From a bacterium (lineage in GTDB: Bacteria; Hydrogenedentota; Hydrogenedentia; Hydrogenedentiales; SLHB01), in NCBI GenBank assembly GCA_024231375.1, contig JAAEQP010000134.1, positions 1 through 8,255 of the forward strand: a stretch of 8,255 nt of DNA, read 5' to 3'. Position numbers and translations under genes: made by a program. The notes beneath the pieces were generated by a model that did no database searches, was not told the DNA's origin, and worked only from the letters and a program-made list of their open reading frames with translations. Shown piece after piece: positions 6,770 to 8,255 of the stretch (its first letter is position 1; each line of letters starts with the position of its first letter).

Positions 6770-7486
6770 CTACTCGTCCTCCTCGACGCGGATGGGCACG
6801 TAGCGGTTGCGCAGCCATGCCACGCCGATGAGGTCGTACGCGCCGCGCCAGGCCCGGTCGAGGACGCCGTACTTTGAAGCCCCGTGCTGCCGCGGATGAT
6901 GGGTCACCTCCATGTCCACGATCCGCATGCCGGCTGCTTTCATCATCACCCCGAAGTATCGGTGCATGCCGTTGAACGAGATCACGTGCTCGACGCATTC
7001 TCTGCGGAAACCCTTGGAACCGCAGCCCGCGTCGATGATGTCATCGTCAAGCCATCGGCGGCGAATGCCGTTCGCGATTCTGCTCGCCATCTGCTTCACA
7101 CGAGAGTCTTTCCGCTTCGCACGGTATCCGCACACGCAATCGAAGTCCTGGAGCAATTCGAGCATGCGCGGGAAATCGGACGGGTCGTTCTGCAGATCGC
7201 CATCGAGCATGAGAATGTACGTGCCGCGGGCTCGGCGCATCCCGGCGATGATGGCCGCCGACTGGCCGCTGTTCCGCGCCAAGTGTACGGGGCGGATCCG
7301 TGTGTCCTCAGCCTTCAGCGCCTCCAATTGCGCGCGGGTTCCGTCGGTGCTGCCGTCGTTGACGAACACGCCCTCGAAGTCGTAATCTACGAGTTCGCTG
7401 AAGACGGCCCCAACGCGCTCCGCCAGCAATGGCACGTTCTCCTCCTCGTTGAAGAAGGGCACCACAACAGAGACCAATGTCTTCAT
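6770..7486 (-). CDS. DPM1/ArnC-like polyprenyl-phosphate glycosyltransferase, GT2 family, 238 aa
   Basis: By family this GT-A enzyme moves a sugar from a nucleotide sugar to a polyprenyl phosphate at the cytoplasmic face of the inner membrane. Motifs in order: VVVPFFNEEENV (7-18), FVNDGSTDGT (41-50), ARNSGQSAAIIAGM (70-83), the metal-binding DGDLQNDP (95-102), DAGCGSKGFRR (152-162), HRYFG (175-179) and HHPRQHGASKYG (196-207). The length matches DPM1; the two C-terminal membrane helices of ArnC or GtrB are missing, so the enzyme may dock on its membrane neighbours. The start is the ATG at 7486 with GGGAG 5 nt upstream; an in-frame GTG at 7501 is possible but has no clear ribosome site. The acidic C-terminus VEEDE encodes the Shine-Dalgarno of the next gene, and the stop codon abuts that gene's start, so the two are translationally coupled. 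Sugar specificity is unknown. Confidence 0.9.
   Translation of the reverse strand: MKTLVSVVVPFFNEEENVPLLAERVGAVFSELVDYDFEGVFVNDGSTDGTRAQLEALKAEDTRIRPVHLARNSGQSAAIIAGMRRARGTYILMLDGDLQNDPSDFPRMLELLQDFDCVCGYRAKRKDSRVKQMASRIANGIRRRWLDDDIIDAGCGSKGFRRECVEHVISFNGMHRYFGVMMKAAGMRIVDMEVTHHPRQHGASKYGVLDRAWRGAYDLIGVAWLRNRYVPIRVEEDE
6778..6783 (-). promoter_or_regulatory. Shine-Dalgarno embedded in the GT2 3' end
   Basis: Minus-strand AGGAGG falls in the Glu-Glu-Asp codons at the end of the GT2 gene and lies 8 nt before the GTG start at 6769. It supports that non-ATG start and coupled translation of GT2 and the LAB_N protein. Confidence 0.7.
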
Positions 7487-7553
7487 GAAGACTCCCACCA
7501 CACGTACTCAGTGCCAAGGAAGCCGATCCAAGGCACTCCGGCATCAAGGCGAC

Positions 7554-7581
7554 ATTATACACAGGGTAGGTCATGGGGCAA
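7554..7581 (-). promoter_or_regulatory. Putative promoter of the GT2-LAB_N-GT39 operon
   Basis: On the minus strand a perfect -10 TATAAT (7554-7559) follows a -35-like TTGCCC (7576-7581, 4 of 6) with a 16-bp spacer. Transcription would begin near 7547, leaving about 60 nt of leader to the ATG at 7486; the 7511-7536 dyad falls within it. Confidence 0.6.
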
Positions 7582-7651
7582 ACTGACGGCGGACATCGAC
7601 GCCGGGCGGCCGCAATCCATCCGGAACGCCCGAGAATGGCATCACCCTGCC

Positions 7652-7664
7652 TGCCAAGATGGCA
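7652..7664. promoter_or_regulatory. TGCCA-N3-TGGCA palindrome, copy A
   Basis: TGCCA-AGA-TGGCA has perfect 5-bp arms. It lies between the two divergent promoters, about 70 bp upstream of the GT-operon -35 box. It is a putative binding site for a dimeric regulator or a short extragenic palindrome. Confidence 0.5.
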
Positions 7665-7711
7665 CGGCCGAGGCGCCTCTCCTGGCACTCGGTCATCATG
7701 TTTGCTAACCC

Positions 7712-7728
7712 TGTGCCATTTTGGCACA
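7712..7728. promoter_or_regulatory. TGCCA-N3-TGGCA palindrome, copy B (longest)
   Basis: TGTGCCA-TTT-TGGCACA has perfect 7-bp arms and is the best copy of the set; it probably shows the fullest form of the site. It lies about 130 bp upstream of the groES -35 box. Confidence 0.6.
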
Positions 7729-7766
7729 CATTCGGGCGTTCTGGTGCCACCGCGCGGGTCACGCCG

Positions 7767-7779
7767 TGCCATTTGGGCA
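7767..7779. promoter_or_regulatory. TGCCA-N3-TGGCA palindrome, copy C
   Basis: TGCCA-TTT-GGGCA has one mismatch in the right arm and the same TTT centre as copy B. It ends 78 bp before the groES -35 box. Confidence 0.45.
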
Positions 7780-7857
7780 ATCGGGTGCCGCTCAGGCCAT
7801 CGGCCTCTCCCTGGTCAATCGCTCTAAGTCCTTATGTTGCACTGTTGAGATATGGCA

Positions 7858-7887
7858 TTGACTGTTTGGTACGTCGATTGCTATACT
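7858..7887 (+). promoter_or_regulatory. Sigma70-type promoter of groES
   Basis: TTGACT (7858-7863, 5 of 6) and TATACT (7882-7887, 5 of 6) are separated by 18 bp. The start would be near 7894, with about 130 nt of leader before groES. A TGGCA half-site (7853-7857) abuts the -35 box and palindrome D lies in the leader, so the promoter is flanked by the repeated motif on both sides. This looks like a vegetative promoter rather than a heat-shock sigma32 promoter. Confidence 0.72.
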
Positions 7888-7944
7888 CTGCGTATCCGTG
7901 AGAACTGCGGCGGCGGATCGTGCCCTCAATGGCAGGATCTATGG

Positions 7945-7957
7945 TGCCAAATTGGCG
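7945..7957. promoter_or_regulatory. TGCCA-N3-TGGCA palindrome, copy D, in the groES leader
   Basis: TGCCA-AAT-TGGCG has one mismatch at the last base. It sits about 50 nt downstream of the predicted groES start, where a bound repressor could block transcription. A related imperfect dyad TGCC-N6-GGCA lies at 7921-7934. Confidence 0.45.
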
Positions 7958-8024
7958 ACAACACGTCTCTGGCGCAGCCGCTTAAGGAAGACGAAAGAAG
8001 CTGTTACGAAAGGGAGAACCTGAA

Positions 8025-8255
8025 ATGAAAGTGCGTCCACTTGCTGACCGAATCCTCGTGAAGCGTGAGGAACCCAGTGAGACCGTCCGCGGCGGGATCA
8101 TCATTCCCGACACGGCCAAAGAGAAGCCCCAGGAGGGCAAAGTCGTCGCAGTCGGCCCGGGCCGTCTGGACGAAAACGGAAAGCGCCTTGCGCTGGAAGT
8201 GAAAAAGGGCGACCTGATCCTCATGGGCAAGTATGCCGGCACCGAGGTGAAGATC
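8025..8255 (+). CDS. groES: GroES co-chaperonin (10 kDa), 3' end beyond the window
   Basis: GroES forms the heptameric lid of the GroEL folding chamber in the cytoplasm. Only the first 77 codons are present; the family is about 95-97 residues, so roughly 20 are missing because the window ends, not because the gene is broken. [16 protein letters not shown] (1-16) is the typical first strand, residues about 17-33 ([16 protein letters not shown] region) form the mobile loop that contacts GroEL, and [14 protein letters not shown] (34-47) and [10 protein letters not shown] (68-77) are family-typical. The ATG at 8025 follows AGGGAG (8011-8016) by 8 nt. It is transcribed away from the GT operon from the promoter at 7858-7887. 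groEL would be expected next but is outside the window. Confidence 0.96.
   Translation, partial: MKVRPLADRILVKREEPSETVRGGIIIPDTAKEKPQEGKVVAVGPGRLDENGKRLALEVKKGDLILMGKYAGTEVKI

Larger units (their letters stand above)
7487..8024. promoter_or_regulatory. Divergent control region between the GT operon and groES
   Basis: This 538-bp stretch holds no gene I can support. It contains a minus promoter (7554-7581), a plus promoter (7858-7887) and twelve TGCCA or TGGCA pentamers, where about one is expected by chance at even base composition. Their starts are 7512, 7637, 7652, 7660, 7683, 7714, 7722, 7745, 7767, 7853, 7930 and 7945. Four sets form TGCCA-N3-TGGCA palindromes, listed separately. A dyad GTGCC...GGCAC (7511-7536) lies in the GT2 leader. 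No CIRCE element (TTAGCACTC-N9-GAGTGCTAA) is present, so HrcA control is not supported. Confidence 0.65.

Noticed and set aside
7703..7718. Minus-strand TGGCAC-N5-TAGCA resembling a sigma54 -24/-12 promoter
   Set aside because: The GG and GC elements have the right 12-bp spacing, but TAGCA deviates from TTGCA and the TGGCAC part is simply one arm of palindrome B. None of the other palindrome copies has a -12 element, so a chance match is more likely.
7573..7827. Plus-strand open frame of 84 codons in the groES control region
   Set aside because: It has no convincing ribosome site, its composition (Arg, Pro, Gly, Ser rich) is that of random GC-rich DNA, and it would overlap the regulatory palindromes and promoters.
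7982..8242. Minus-strand open frame of 86 codons opposite groES
   Set aside because: It is entirely antisense to clearly conserved groES and has no ribosome site or family resemblance.

Overview
This window is a compact, GC-rich bacterial chromosomal segment. Five complete protein genes and a newly noticed 47-codon gene lie on the minus strand, and the start of a chaperonin gene lies on the plus strand at the right edge. An ArnC/ArnT-like lipid-linked sugar module, a LAB_N membrane protein and well-formed sigma70-type promoters point to a Gram-negative-type envelope. LeuB resembles the actinobacterial branch of that family. I cannot name the phylum; a GC-rich environmental lineage (PVC-like, deltaproteobacterial or candidate phylum) would fit, but this is inference. 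I see no IS element, phage gene, CRISPR array, tRNA or rRNA.

Layout from left to right. (1) 1-83: a U-tract-less hairpin behind leuB. (2) 84-1163, minus: LeuB-type 3-isopropylmalate dehydrogenase, with its own promoter in the 156-bp gap behind comEC; its cofactor-site residues are atypical. (3) 1320-3728, minus: full-length ComEC/Rec2 DNA-uptake channel with an intact metallo-beta-lactamase domain. (4) 3777-4089: a self-contained small transcription unit on the minus strand, with a consensus -35 box, a strong Shine-Dalgarno, a 47-codon ORF lacking any Lys, Arg or His, and a 14-bp intrinsic terminator. (5) 4154-7486, minus: a three-gene operon of a DPM1/ArnC-like GT2, a tandem LAB_N membrane protein and an ArnT-like GT39. 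(6) 7487-8024: a 538-bp divergent control region with a promoter for each side and a strong excess of TGCCA/TGGCA pentamers, several arranged as TGCCA-N3-TGGCA palindromes. (7) 8025 onward, plus: groES, cut by the window edge after 77 codons.

How the genes work together. The GT2 enzyme probably charges a polyprenyl phosphate with a sugar at the cytoplasmic face. The GT39 enzyme probably transfers that sugar to an envelope acceptor on the outer side of the inner membrane. The LAB_N protein between them has a predicted 3-1-3 membrane topology and may move or present the lipid-linked intermediate. LeuB (leucine synthesis), ComEC (DNA uptake) and GroES (folding) look like unrelated neighbours. 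The points most worth following are the 47-codon gene, the palindrome cluster, the LeuB cofactor site and the LAB_N gene.
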